Assembly: GCF_900102545.1 (NCBI RefSeq)
Contig: NZ_FNBN01000001.1
Span: forward strand, 792,477 to 856,476
Length of the DNA stretch: 64,000 bases
Reading direction: 5' to 3'
Source of the DNA: Chitinophaga filiformis
GTDB taxonomy: Bacteria; Bacteroidota; Bacteroidia; Chitinophagales; Chitinophagaceae
Shown here one piece after another: positions 54,067 through 62,949 of the stretch. Each line of letters opens with the position of its first letter. Position 1 is the stretch's first letter. The position numbers and the translations under genes were made by a program. The notes beneath the pieces were generated by a model. The model worked only from the letters and a program-made list of their open reading frames with translations. It was not told where the DNA came from and did no database searches.

Positions 54067-54812
54067 TCATCTGCATTGATATCTTTAAGCCAGTTACTTT
54101 GTGCTTTTGCCCTTAATGTATTCAGATAGTCTTCATCATACTTAGCCTGATAGTCGATCAATTCTACAAACTGAAGAGTCGACCTGTCCAGTTCACCAGT
54201 TTCTACGTGTTGTTTCCCAATCGCCCTAATTCCATATGTGCGATAGAGTATATTATTCTCGAGAGTTGTTAGATAGTCTCTATTTGTATGAATATTTAGA
54301 ATACCGAAATCATCTGTCACTAAATGAATACTGGACTTCTCTTTTCCTCCTATGCTAGTCACCTTACCATAGAAATAAAATTCCGCTTCAGCCCAGATGG
54401 CTTCTGTCCTGAAGAACTTAGTACCCTGATCAATTTTGACTATATTGGAATTTTCAATTGATGTCCTGATCTCGAATGTATAATGCTTTCTTATGGCAAT
54501 GTGCTGGAAAGCTTCGAAAGCTTTTGCTGTAGGCAGATCAAGAAAATCTACAGATTGCCCATTACTTACCTGCCCTACTATCGCGTTAAAACCAATAACA
54601 TACTGCATGGATGTTTTGAAAATGTGCCTTACAGAGCCTTCTTCCAACTGATAGCTGATTGGCAACCTTTCTTTCTTATCACCCGGCACAATCAAACTTT
54701 CGGCCTGTTCCAACACTTCCCTTACTTCCCGGATATCATAATTATCCCGAGCCAGGTCATCGTTCCCCTTTGTGCCTGTAATTCTGATTTCTATGTATCC
54801 TATCTTCTCCAT
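54030..54812 (-). CDS. Unknown 260-aa partner of PIN protein (putative antitoxin)
   Basis: I do not recognise a domain. It is a 260-aa soluble protein with mixed alpha/beta N-terminal region (MEKIGYIEIRITGTKGNDDL), a central beta-rich part (EFYFYGKVTSIGGKEK, IHLVTDDFGILNIHT), and a helical C-terminus ending WLREIRGGHDA. That tail, rich in Trp, Leu and Arg, resembles the toxin-wrapping C-termini of VapC-type antitoxins. It overlaps the PIN ORF by 37 bp, or by 3 bp if PIN starts at ATA. A -7 element only 4 nt before its ATG suggests a leaderless transcript. Length is far above usual antitoxins (70-100 aa). Confidence 0.65.
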   Translation of the reverse strand: MEKIGYIEIRITGTKGNDDLARDNYDIREVREVLEQAESLIVPGDKKERLPISYQLEEGSVRHIFKTSMQYVIGFNAIVGQVSNGQSVDFLDLPTAKAFEAFQHIAIRKHYTFEIRTSIENSNIVKIDQGTKFFRTEAIWAEAEFYFYGKVTSIGGKEKSSIHLVTDDFGILNIHTNRDYLTTLENNILYRTYGIRAIGKQHVETGELDRSTLQFVELIDYQAKYDEDYLNTLRAKAQSNWLKDINADDWLREIRGGHDA

Positions 54813-54816
54813 AAAA

Positions 54817-54824
54817 CAAATTTA
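54817..54824 (-). promoter_or_regulatory. -7 element suggesting leaderless transcript
   Basis: CAAATTTA on the plus strand reads TAAATTTG on the minus strand, an exact -7 match. The ATG at 54812 begins 4 nt after it, so transcription would start at or next to the initiation codon. Confidence 0.5.
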
Positions 54825-54854
54825 ACGAAGCCTTTTAAAATCCATTCGTTCATT

Positions 54855-55733
54855 TTATCCATTCACCGGCGTCCCAGCCAACACATCCACCACTGTCTCT
54901 CCCGGCAATATCCTGAACACAGGAATATTCAACGTATATCTTTCACACAACTGCCTGATCGCACTATCAATCTGCTCCGCATTATACCGTGAAGAAAAAT
55001 GCCCCAATATCAGTTTCTCTATATTGCTTCCACTTACCATTTCTATCACCTCATCCAGCCTGCTATGCTTATTCTTGTGCGCATATACCTTGATCTCCTC
55101 TTCCTTTTCAAGGAAGGTGGCCTCATGTATCAGTATCTGTGAGTCATTCCACTGCGTAAGATCTTCTACCGGCGTATCACCGGAATAGCTGAGTATATTT
55201 GTCCGGACCTCCATAGTAGTGCTTTCTTTCCCTTTTTCAATTCCTATTTGACGGATCTCTTCTCCTGATAAACCAACCAGCTCGGGTCTAAGCTTACGCT
55301 TCGTTTGAAAAACCTTAAAACTCAGGCTCCTGATGATCTCTGGCGCTACAGGCACATGCCCGTTACGTAGAGGTATCACTAAAATATCATCCTTCACACG
55401 AATCTCATCGCCTGGTGATACAGGTTGCCATACCGTCCCCACGGAATAAGGATCAAACTGCTGAAAGAAGGCCTCCATATATGGGAAAGAACGGGAGTCT
55501 TTCGGATAGTGAATAACAGGATATCCTTCCCTGGCATTTAGTTGATTGAACTGCAGCAGGCCTGTAAGATGGTCTCTGTCTGCATGTGAGATAAACGCAT
55601 GGTTGATCTTCCTGCTTTTCTGCAACAAGGCAGACATCATGCCATCTCCTGCATCCAGCAAAAGCCCCAGCTCTTCAATGAAATACCAGGTTGAAAATAA
55701 AGCGGTAGAATAACCTGTTATCGTTAGCTTCAT
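54855..55733 (-). CDS. RNase Z-like MBL-fold hydrolase with altered metal motif
   Basis: A 292-aa metallo-beta-lactamase-fold protein from ATG 55733 (MKLTITGYSTALFSTWYF). It carries the Asp-ligand LLLDAGDGM near 28, LSYSGDTP near 185, an aspartate/histidine segment LIHEATF near 201, and LILGHFSSRY near 242, all typical of tRNase Z. The main motif reads SHADRDHLTG, so the second His of HxHxDH is Asp. This variant could bind a different metal set or have changed activity. It would cleave tRNA 3' ends if canonical; another RNase Z may exist elsewhere. It is transcribed towards the PIN operon, with 42 bp between. Confidence 0.75.
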   Translation of the reverse strand: MKLTITGYSTALFSTWYFIEELGLLLDAGDGMMSALLQKSRKINHAFISHADRDHLTGLLQFNQLNAREGYPVIHYPKDSRSFPYMEAFFQQFDPYSVGTVWQPVSPGDEIRVKDDILVIPLRNGHVPVAPEIIRSLSFKVFQTKRKLRPELVGLSGEEIRQIGIEKGKESTTMEVRTNILSYSGDTPVEDLTQWNDSQILIHEATFLEKEEEIKVYAHKNKHSRLDEVIEMVSGSNIEKLILGHFSSRYNAEQIDSAIRQLCERYTLNIPVFRILPGETVVDVLAGTPVNG

Positions 55734-55899
55734 TAAAACATGCTTCAAAATCAATAGAAAACCTTGCTCACCTGCTATTTATCAAGGCCGATGAATCTGT
55801 TACAGCAGACAATGCGAGCATAGTTATTTCATCTTCCAAAACAGCTTTCCTGCACCCCGAAAGGCGCTCTGCTTCAAAAATAAATTGGTAAACCCTAAA

Positions 55900-56286
55900 T
55901 CAATTTAGCTTAAAAGGGACAATCATCTGAAATTCGGGGATTTTGACCTCAAACAGCTTTTTGTTGAGCTGGTTTTCCATCTGGTAGGTACCGTACATTT
56001 TGCCGATCTCCGTACGCAGATTGGAACCTGAGACATATTGATAACTTTCAGATGGAGCGAGCAGTGGTTGTACACCGACTACGCCTTCTCCTTCCACTTC
56101 ACGGTGAGTACCGTTGGAGTCTATAATGTACCAGTGACGGCGGAGGAGTTTAATAGGGAAAGTGTTGTTATTCTCAATGGTGATACGGTAGGCGAACATA
56201 AACTCACTACCAATCGGATTTGAATAGTCCGGTTGATAGAATGTCTCCACACTGATGGTAATTCCGTCTGTTACTTTTTTTACCAT
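55900..56286 (-). CDS. apaG: ApaG family protein
   Basis: A 128-aa protein with the fibronectin-III-like ApaG fold (IGSEFMFAYRITIENNN, LLRRHWYIIDSNGTHREVEGEGVVGVQPLL split in two, SYQYVSGSNLRTEIGKMYGTYQM). The family affects Co2+ and Mg2+ efflux in enterobacteria and has pyrophosphate-binding structure, but the mechanism is open. It stands alone on the minus strand. Length is typical. Confidence 0.93.
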   Translation of the reverse strand: MVKKVTDGITISVETFYQPDYSNPIGSEFMFAYRITIENNNTFPIKLLRRHWYIIDSNGTHREVEGEGVVGVQPLLAPSESYQYVSGSNLRTEIGKMYGTYQMENQLNKKLFEVKIPEFQMIVPFKLN

Positions 56287-56428
56287 AAAACACCTCCGTT
56301 TAACGTAAAAATAAGCAAAATATATCCAGTAGTACTAAAAATTATATGACGGAGTAGACTTTAACTTTTCGTTTAGAAGTAGCATAGACGGGCATCGGGG
56401 CAAACCTAACCTACTGATTGAAAGCTAT

Positions 56429-56755
56429 TTAAACTATCCTGACATGCTCCATAATGGCAGCATCCCGCTCTGCTGCCCTGGCCGCTACTTCAAAACGGTT
56501 GGCATAATACCCCACTCTGACACATTCCCAGAAGTACTTCCATAGAAAAGGCACCAGCCCCAGTTCCCGGTATTGCATTACATGACATATTTCATGCCGG
56601 ACCCACCATGTATGCCGCAGGAAGTTCTCCCTGCTGGTGCCATGCAGATGAATCGTCCTTCCTATGACCATTGCGATCTGATTTCCACCCATATAACGTG
56701 CCGCCAGACGTGCCAGAAAGGATCTTTCTTTTATGTAACAGGTTACAGGTTCCAT
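56429..56755 (-). CDS. Small HExxH-motif protein (DUF4157-like)
   Basis: A 108-aa protein with a zinc-peptidase motif in VRHEICHVMQYRELG (His-Glu-x-x-His near 53-57) and a hydrophobic region around LVPFLWKYFWECV. It has no signal peptide. The pattern H-E-x-x-H-V-x-Q matches the DUF4157/eCIS-core-like putative peptidase group, in which activity is not demonstrated. It is downstream of the DUF5777 gene, with a 23-bp hairpin in between, so it may be transcribed separately. Confidence 0.65.
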   Translation of the reverse strand: MEPVTCYIKERSFLARLAARYMGGNQIAMVIGRTIHLHGTSRENFLRHTWWVRHEICHVMQYRELGLVPFLWKYFWECVRVGYYANRFEVAARAAERDAAIMEHVRIV

Positions 56756-56775
56756 GACGTATGTAAAAATACAAT

Positions 56776-56837
56776 TTAGGAATTAGTATTAAGAATTAAG
56801 AACGCACAACGTAATAATTCTTAATACTAATTCCTAA
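56776..56837. repeat. 23-bp-stem intergenic hairpin
   Basis: Arms 56776-56798 and 56815-56837 are perfectly complementary, with a 16-nt loop. The arms contain AATTAGTATTAAGAATTA and belong to the AT-rich hairpin type seen elsewhere in the window. It may terminate the DUF5777 operon. Confidence 0.85.
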
Positions 56838-56840
56838 TTA

Positions 56841-57764
56841 TCACAGGGAGAATCTCCTGGAGATATTGAATCCCCACCTGAACTGTCCCTGTAACCAGGA
56901 AGTAGTGGTTTCAGGAATAAACTGGTTTTCCAGGATGGCTGTTGAATTGGTAAAGTTCACATGAAATACGTGTCCTCCTGTTTCAATTTCCAGTCCTACC
57001 GCCAGTGGATTATACAGCTTCCGGCCCTGCTCTTTAAAATAGTCCTTGCTTTCCTGGCTGCGGAAAGGATAGAAATACTCTACCAGCAACCCGATACGCC
57101 TGGAAAACTTAAGCCGGCCACCAGCTCCCAGTGCGAAAATGTCATTTTCATCCAGGTATCCTACCCTGTTGCGATGTACGAGCGTTGGTAGCAAGGTCAG
57201 GGAAAGATTACGGTTAAATTTCCGGGCGATGATCACCTGGCCGGTATAAGAAAGACGATCAGTGAATTTACCGAAGTAACTGGCATCGGAAACAGTTTCA
57301 CTGGAAGTCATAGCACTCACTACCGAATTACCAAACAGGGTGATGGTCAAAGGCATATGATCGTCTGTAGTCTGTTGCAGCAGTTTATATTTTGCCAGCC
57401 CTTCGTACAGCTGGGTAAGGCTTCCGGAACCTTTGGTACGGCCAATGCCCACCATCAGACGGTCGGTAATACCATACTCGAATGCAATACGGACATCGGC
57501 AGAGTTGTCCATTCCGAAGAAGGTCTTACTGCCGCCAAATTCGCCACCCAGATCCCCGAAGTGGTGCGCCACCCTGAAGTCCAGCTCGCGCTTTTTCAAT
57601 GTTTCAGGAGAATGCCCCTGTATAATACGGGTAGACTTGTAAGTTGCAATCACTGGCTCATGCGTCTTCACTTCGTCTTTCGCTACCAGGGCTTCGAGGC
57701 TTTCCTGGGCAAAGGTGTTCAATCCCAGGCAACAGCCCAGGAATAGCAGAGAGATATGTTTCAT
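56841..57764 (-). CDS. DUF5777-like outer-membrane beta-barrel protein
   Basis: A 307-aa precursor with a signal peptide (1-19, ending NTFAQ). The mature protein has many amphipathic beta strands and the signature FRVAHHFGDLGGEFGGSKTF near 66, followed by DVRIAFEYGITDRLMVGIGR, characteristic of DUF5777. It is the third gene of a cytochrome-like/YceI/DUF5777 operon. Family members are found with YceI and electron-transfer lipoproteins; the function is not established. Confidence 0.85.
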   Translation of the reverse strand: MKHISLLFLGCCLGLNTFAQESLEALVAKDEVKTHEPVIATYKSTRIIQGHSPETLKKRELDFRVAHHFGDLGGEFGGSKTFFGMDNSADVRIAFEYGITDRLMVGIGRTKGSGSLTQLYEGLAKYKLLQQTTDDHMPLTITLFGNSVVSAMTSSETVSDASYFGKFTDRLSYTGQVIIARKFNRNLSLTLLPTLVHRNRVGYLDENDIFALGAGGRLKFSRRIGLLVEYFYPFRSQESKDYFKEQGRKLYNPLAVGLEIETGGHVFHVNFTNSTAILENQFIPETTTSWLQGQFRWGFNISRRFSL

Positions 57765-57788
57765 AGGTTCTGACAGATTTAAAGGATT

Positions 57789-58334
57789 TTAGGTTGCGGC
57801 AGTATAAGCAGCTTTCACAGTTACTTCCACTACTTCCGCGATGTTTTTGATAACCAGGGTAGGTATTTTAATGTGATGGTCGGCCAGCTTCACATTGAAT
57901 TTGGCATTGGCCGATGGTTTCCCGTCTTTGACTGTAATAGTCGCCTTTTCATGGTAAGGTTTATCCACCCCATGAAGCGACAGAGTGCCATCTACTACCA
58001 CCTCGTAGGTACCATCTTTATGCAGGTCAGGAGGTGATACGAGTTTACCTTTAAAAACAGCATGAGGATATTTATCACTCTCCAGGTAATTCTCATTGAA
58101 ATGCTCTTCCATGAGCTGTTTCTTAAACTTAAATGAGTTAACAGCCACTTTAAAATATACATCGCCCGTTTTCAGGTTGATAGCAGAGACGCCCTTATCT
58201 GAAGTAGCGTCAATATCTTCTACGGGGGTGGCTGAAAAAAAGGATAGTGCAGTGTTCCGGCAGGTAAAAACATCCTGTGCAAAGCCGGCGTGGGCAAGGA
58301 ACAATCCTGCCAGCATGGTAATGATCTGTTTCAT
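57789..58334 (-). CDS. YceI-family periplasmic lipid-binding protein
   Basis: A 181-aa precursor with a signal peptide (1-19, ending GFAQ). The mature protein is a YceI-type lipocalin-like barrel that binds isoprenoid lipids in characterised members. Motifs are VNSFKFKKQLMEEHFNENYLES near 67 and YPHAVFKGKLVSP near 90, then GTLSLHGVDKPYHEKATI near 120. It is the middle gene of the three-gene operon, with 24 and 27 nt spacers. Confidence 0.92.
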   Translation of the reverse strand: MKQIITMLAGLFLAHAGFAQDVFTCRNTALSFFSATPVEDIDATSDKGVSAINLKTGDVYFKVAVNSFKFKKQLMEEHFNENYLESDKYPHAVFKGKLVSPPDLHKDGTYEVVVDGTLSLHGVDKPYHEKATITVKDGKPSANAKFNVKLADHHIKIPTLVIKNIAEVVEVTVKAAYTAAT

Positions 58335-58361
58335 TGTAAACTGTTTAAGGTTAATGGGTCA

Positions 58362-58739
58362 TCAATCTGGCATACCATGGGAAAGCCAGCAATTAATAGA
58401 GTCACGTGTTCCCTCGCTTAGCTTCCCACGGGGAGGCATATCGGCATTAGCGCTTGTAACCCGCTCACGGAATATCGATTCATTCGCATTGAGATAGGTT
58501 TTCAATTTTTCCAGCGTTGAGAAATCCGACACAACAAAATTTCCCGTTCCCTTATGGCAAGCACCATTGGTGCATTTACTGGAAATGGTTGTCATAATGT
58601 AGGCGGATGTGATCACTGCGGTGTCACAGGCAGTGGGCTCAATTCCTGGATCTGGTGCGGGAGCCTGTTCGGCGGTACAACTGTACACAAGCAGCATAAG
58701 CACTAATGGAAACAGTGCGGGTTTCATAGGTTTTTTCAT
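58362..58739 (-). CDS. Cytochrome c-like lipoprotein with CX4CH motif
   Basis: A 125-aa lipoprotein precursor with a lipobox at LLVYSCTAEQ near residue 21. The mature part carries ISSKCTNGACHKGTGN near 54-68, a Cys-X4-Cys-His motif instead of the usual CXXCH, and later ANADMPPRGKLSEG, which could supply the distal Met. This matches the non-canonical cytochrome-like domains of Bacteroidota and Planctomycetes, where heme binding is assumed and not always shown. It is first in the operon with YceI and DUF5777. Confidence 0.75.
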   Translation of the reverse strand: MKKPMKPALFPLVLMLLVYSCTAEQAPAPDPGIEPTACDTAVITSAYIMTTISSKCTNGACHKGTGNFVVSDFSTLEKLKTYLNANESIFRERVTSANADMPPRGKLSEGTRDSINCWLSHGMPD

Positions 58740-58945
58740 TTCACTTTGAGTTTATGGCGGGCAGGCCCGGGTCTTTTATGGTTATTGCGTTATAACGCGT
58801 AAGGCAAAAATATATTATATAATTGATAGTCTATAGCGGTCAGATAACTCATCTTTATAATTTTTGAAAATTTCAAACCAGAAGTTTATTACCATCTATG
58901 GTGATGCATATGGACTATCAAATGAATTTTAATACATTTGTTTCT

Positions 58946-60226
58946 ATGAACATTGATCAGCTTTACGATATATACAGGCAATATCCATCTATACAGACAG
59001 ATACCAGACAGCTCAAGGCAGGAGATATATTCTTTGCATTGAAAGGTCCAAACTTCAATGGCAACACTTATGCTGCAGCAGCACTTGAAAAAGGGGCTGC
59101 ATTTGCTGTAATAGATGAGGAAGCTTATTATACCCAGCCGGAAAAAATGATGCTGACATCAGATGTGCTGGAAACATTGCAACAACTGGCCCTACGTCAC
59201 AGGCAGAGCTTTAACATTCCTTTCCTGGCCATCACGGGTACTAACGGTAAAACAACTACGAAAGAGCTGGTCAGTACGGTATTGTCATCTGCATTGAAAA
59301 CCACCGCAACCATTGGTAATCTGAATAATCACATAGGCGTACCGTTAACCATACTCCGCATCCCATCTGATGCAGCCATTGCCGTTATTGAAATGGGTGC
59401 TAATCATGAGCATGAGATTGAAAGCTATTGTAAGATAGCCAGGCCAACACATGGTATTATTACCAACATCGGAAAAGCACACCTGGAAGGCTTTGGCAGT
59501 GAAGAAGGCGTACGCAGGGCGAAGGGAGAGCTGTATGATTTCCTGCGTAAGAATAACGGGACAGTGTTTGTGTGCAATGAATATTCATATCTCATGGAAA
59601 TGAGTAAAGGTATTCCGACAGTTATTACTTACGGACAACAGTCTGCTGATTATACCGGCCTGCCGCTGGCAGACAGTGCATTATTGAGCGTAAAGGTTAC
59701 CAGTCATGAAGGCATCGGACAGATCGATAGTCAGCTGGTAGGTGCGTACAATTTCCCGAATGTGATGGCCGCTGTGGCAGTTGGACTGCACTTCAACGTG
59801 CCCGCTGAAAAGATCAAATCGGCTATTGCTGCCTATAGTCCTTCGAACAACCGTTCCCAGGTAATCAAACAGGGCAGCAACACCATCATCATGGATGCTT
59901 ATAATGCGAACCCTTCCAGTATGAAAGCAGCGATTGAAAACTTCGCCGGTATTACTGCTGAGAAGAAAGTATTGTTGCTGGGCGCGATGATGGAAATGGG
60001 TGCAGACAGTGTAAAAGAACACCAGGCATTGGTTGATCTGCTGCAACGCACGCACTGGCATGCTGTAGTGCTGGTAGGAGGCGATTTCATTAAAACCAAT
60101 CATCCGTATATATTCCTTGAAAATGCAGCAGCGGCAGCTTCCTGGCTGCAGCAACAACAATTTACAGATACGTACCTGCTGATTAAAGGCTCCAGAAGTA
60201 TAGGCATGGAAAAAGTAATTCTATAA
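58946..60226 (+). CDS. murF: UDP-MurNAc-tripeptide-D-Ala-D-Ala ligase
   Basis: A 426-aa cytoplasmic Mur ligase that adds D-Ala-D-Ala in peptidoglycan-precursor synthesis. The N-terminal domain includes DTRQLKAGDIFFALKGPNFNG near 19. The ATP loop AITGTNGKTTTKEL is near 93, the central region EMGANHEHEIESY near 148, and the C-terminal domain DAYNANPSSMKAAI near 322. The ATG at 58946 (MNIDQLYDIYRQYP) is chosen over a frame starting at 58898. The gene is separate from the other mur genes. Confidence 0.93.
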   Translation: MNIDQLYDIYRQYPSIQTDTRQLKAGDIFFALKGPNFNGNTYAAAALEKGAAFAVIDEEAYYTQPEKMMLTSDVLETLQQLALRHRQSFNIPFLAITGTNGKTTTKELVSTVLSSALKTTATIGNLNNHIGVPLTILRIPSDAAIAVIEMGANHEHEIESYCKIARPTHGIITNIGKAHLEGFGSEEGVRRAKGELYDFLRKNNGTVFVCNEYSYLMEMSKGIPTVITYGQQSADYTGLPLADSALLSVKVTSHEGIGQIDSQLVGAYNFPNVMAAVAVGLHFNVPAEKIKSAIAAYSPSNNRSQVIKQGSNTIIMDAYNANPSSMKAAIENFAGITAEKKVLLLGAMMEMGADSVKEHQALVDLLQRTHWHAVVLVGGDFIKTNHPYIFLENAAAAASWLQQQQFTDTYLLIKGSRSIGMEKVIL

Positions 60227-60669
60227 AAAAAAGAGACCTGCAAGCTGGAAAGCCCGCAGGTGTTCATAACCTATGCCAACTTTAGAGTAATATATAATGA
60301 GTTTATTATTTACGTTGTATATGTAAAAATGTAATGCTGGAATTTGAATTAAGTGATGAATTAGTTTTTATAAGGCATATGAGACCATTAGCTGCAATTT
60401 GTTTCTTATGAGGCATAACTATTATGAGGTTACGGGCAATTGTTCAGGGTCAAAGTGCTAAGTAATAAGATAACGTAGATTATACATATTCGCTGCTAAT
60501 GCACCTATGAACACTTCCGCGCTCTCCAAAACAACAATTTGTGCGTCTGATTGTTTAAATCCTTAAATTTTTCCTGATTGAATGTCTTTCTTTTAACGTG
60601 TCTGCTACATGTGTCTGGATATATCTACGAACATTTTAATTTCCCGGATTTCATTATTTAAAAAAAATC
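60227..60669. other. Intergenic region after murF
   Basis: 443 bp without a supported gene. It starts with a weak hairpin ACCTGC/GCAGGT at 60236-60261 that may help end murF transcription. The remainder is AT-rich, with short frames only. I see no clear RNA or regulatory element. Confidence 0.5.
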
Positions 60670-61068
60670 TCAAATTTCCTGGCAAAGCTCGATCAGTACG
60701 CCATTTGTGTCTTTTGGATGCAGGAAACAAACTAGCTTATTATCCGCTCCCTTTTTAGGCTCAGTCTGCAATAAAGTGAAACCTTCACCTTTCAGCCGTT
60801 CCATCTCCGCATAAATATCTGTTACCTCAAAAGCGATATGATGCATCCCCTCACCCTTTTTGTCCACAAATTTTGCAATAGTACTGCCGGGGTTGGTCGC
60901 TTCAAGGAGCTCTATTTTAGTCTCTCCCTTACGGAAAAAAGCTGTTTGCACAGCTTCGCTTTCCACTGTTTCCTTTTTGTAGCATTCACTGTTCAGCAGC
61001 CGCTGAAACAGGGGGATCGAAGTCTCTAATGACCTGACGGCTATTCCTATATGTTCTACTTTCAGCAT
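60670..61068 (-). CDS. mce: Methylmalonyl-CoA epimerase
   Basis: A 132-aa vicinal-oxygen-chelate enzyme that interconverts (R)- and (S)-methylmalonyl-CoA, in propionate and branched-chain catabolism. Metal ligands are His in VEHIGIAV near 5, the Gln in QTAFFRKGETKIELLEA near 43, His in GMHHIAFEV near 79, and the C-terminal Glu of GVLIELCQ. The ATG at 61068 is used; five codons upstream another ATG is possible. The methylmalonyl-CoA mutase genes are not in the window. Confidence 0.92.
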   Translation of the reverse strand: MLKVEHIGIAVRSLETSIPLFQRLLNSECYKKETVESEAVQTAFFRKGETKIELLEATNPGSTIAKFVDKKGEGMHHIAFEVTDIYAEMERLKGEGFTLLQTEPKKGADNKLVCFLHPKDTNGVLIELCQEI

Positions 61069-61164
61069 GCGGCAATTTAACATTTTAAAGTAGAAATAGG
61101 CGCGCTCTATAACTGCATCAGTTCTTACAATGATCGTGGGAGGTTAGGAGACATAATTAAGCAT

Positions 61165-61172
61165 TAAATTTG
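61165..61172 (+). promoter_or_regulatory. -7 promoter element for iscS-like operon
   Basis: TAAATTTG is an exact -7 consensus match, giving a transcript start near 61179 and a 34-nt leader before ATG 61213. Confidence 0.5.
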
Positions 61173-61212
61173 TAGTAGAGGAATCAATACAGACAATTAA
61201 AGACCGACAGAT

Positions 61213-62430
61213 ATGCTTAAGTTGCCAATTTACCTGGATAACAATGCTACCACACCCTGCGACCCGCGGGTAGTTGAAGCGATGCTTCCTTATTTTTCGG
61301 AAACATTCGGTAATGCATCCAGCCGTAATCACTCTTTTGGGTGGGCAGCAGAAGCAGCAGTCGATCTCGCCCGTGAACAGGTAGCTGCCCTGATAGGTGC
61401 AGATCCCAAAGAGATCATCTTCACTTCCGGCGCTACCGAGGCAGACAACCTGGCCCTGAAAGGGGTATTTGAGATGTATGCCGACAAGGGGAACCACATC
61501 ATTACTACTGAAATAGAACACAAAGCGGTACTGGACGCATGTAAACACCTGGAAAAGCTGGGTGCTGAGATTACCTACCTGAAGGTGAACAATGAAGGAC
61601 TACCTGATCTAAAAGAACTGGAAGCGGCTATTACGGCCAAAACTATCCTGGTGTCCGTCATGTATGCCAACAATGAGATAGGCGTGATCAACCCTATCAA
61701 AGAGATCAGCGCCATTGCTAAAAAACATGGCGTATTGATGATGAGTGATATTTCCCAGGCGGCCGGTAAGGTACCTGTGGATGTGAATCGCGATGGCATT
61801 GACCTGGCGGCATTCAGTGCTCATAAGCTTTACGGTCCGAAAGGAGTAGGAGCCCTCTATGTACGTCGTAAATCCCCCAGGGTAAAAGTTACTGCCCAGA
61901 TGGATGGTGGCGGACATGAAAGAGGAATGCGTTCAGGCACACTAAATGTGCCCGGTATCGTGGCCTTCGGAAAAGCCTGTGAACTATGCCAGCAGGAAAT
62001 GGAAGCAGAAAGCAAAAGACTGGCAGCACTGCGTGATAAACTGGAGAATGCACTGCTGCAACTGGAGCAAACCTTCGTTAACGGATCAAAAACCAACCGT
62101 TTACCGCATGCCACCAACATTTCCTTCCGTTATGTGGAAGGAGAAGCCCTGATGATGGGTTTCAACAAAAATCTTGCGCTATCATCCGGTTCTGCCTGTA
62201 CCTCAGCCTCACCGGAACCCAGTTACGTACTGAAGGGCCTTGGTCTTGGAGACGACCTCGCTCATTCCTCTATCCGATTTGGACTGGGACGCTTCACTAC
62301 TGAAGAAGAGATTGACTATGCCATTCAAACCGTTACAGAAACGGTGAATAAATTGAGAGAAATAAGTCCGCTGTGGGAAATGTTTAAAGAAGGTGCGGAC
62401 ATGAACACGATAGAGTGGTCCCGTCTTTGA
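61213..62430 (+). CDS. iscS: Cysteine desulfurase
   Basis: A 405-aa PLP enzyme that converts cysteine to alanine and a persulfide for iron-sulfur clusters and thio-modifications. The N-terminal [14 protein letters not shown], the PLP His ([10 protein letters not shown]), the PLP Lys in [10 protein letters not shown] near 204, and the persulfide Cys in [17 protein letters not shown] near 326-334 are all present. Its loop length is of the class I (IscS/NifS) type. It precedes an IscU-like scaffold by 43 bp on the same strand. Confidence 0.95.
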   Translation: MLKLPIYLDNNATTPCDPRVVEAMLPYFSETFGNASSRNHSFGWAAEAAVDLAREQVAALIGADPKEIIFTSGATEADNLALKGVFEMYADKGNHIITTEIEHKAVLDACKHLEKLGAEITYLKVNNEGLPDLKELEAAITAKTILVSVMYANNEIGVINPIKEISAIAKKHGVLMMSDISQAAGKVPVDVNRDGIDLAAFSAHKLYGPKGVGALYVRRKSPRVKVTAQMDGGGHERGMRSGTLNVPGIVAFGKACELCQQEMEAESKRLAALRDKLENALLQLEQTFVNGSKTNRLPHATNISFRYVEGEALMMGFNKNLALSSGSACTSASPEPSYVLKGLGLGDDLAHSSIRFGLGRFTTEEEIDYAIQTVTETVNKLREISPLWEMFKEGADMNTIEWSRL

Positions 62431-62479
62431 GGACAATTGAACATGGGGGACAATTACTGACAGCTTTATACTTATGCTT

Positions 62480-62941
62480 ATGTCTTACGCTGAAAGAGTT
62501 CTTGATTATTATGACAACCCCAGGAATGTGGGAACGCTGGATAAAACCAGCGAGAGAGTGGGAACAGGGTTGATACACGTGCCGGAGTACATTGAAGTGA
62601 TAAGAATACAGATTGAAGTGAGCCCGGCCAGACATGTTATTACGGATGCCTGCTTTAAAACCTTCGGGTGTGGAGCCGCTATCGCAGCCACTTCTATCAC
62701 TACCGAATGGCTCAAGGGTAAAACTATCGAAGAAGCCGCCCAACTCGATCATATGGACATCGTGGAAGTACTGAACCTTCCTCCTGCCAAAATTCATTGC
62801 ACTATCCTCATAGAAGATGCCGTAAAAGCAGCTATTAACGATTACCGCCACAAGAATGGAATGGAACCGCTAAAAGAGGAGGCAGAAGAAGAGGAAGAAG
62901 AGGCTGAGCGCGACTACGAACTGGAAGAAGAACATAACTAA
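62480..62941 (+). CDS. iscU: IscU-like Fe-S scaffold lacking the first ligand Cys
   Basis: A 153-aa protein from the ATG at 62480 (MSYAERV, aligned with E. coli IscU MAYSEKV; an ATG at 62474 adds two residues). It aligns without gaps to residue 40. FKTFGCGAAIAATS keeps the second ligand Cys, and PAKIHCTIL keeps the third with its His. At the first ligand site, E. coli PACGDV is replaced by PEYIEV (Tyr37, Glu39). An extra Cys occurs before FKTFG. The C-terminal 27 residues form an acidic tail absent from E. coli IscU. Cluster assembly may differ from the standard mechanism. Confidence 0.88.
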   Translation: MSYAERVLDYYDNPRNVGTLDKTSERVGTGLIHVPEYIEVIRIQIEVSPARHVITDACFKTFGCGAAIAATSITTEWLKGKTIEEAAQLDHMDIVEVLNLPPAKIHCTILIEDAVKAAINDYRHKNGMEPLKEEAEEEEEEAERDYELEEEHN

Positions 62942-62949
62942 AATATAAT

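Noticed and set aside
60300..60660. Possible small gene or RNA in the AT-rich region after murF
   Set aside because: Only short frames without protein-like features, and no strong hairpin, were found.
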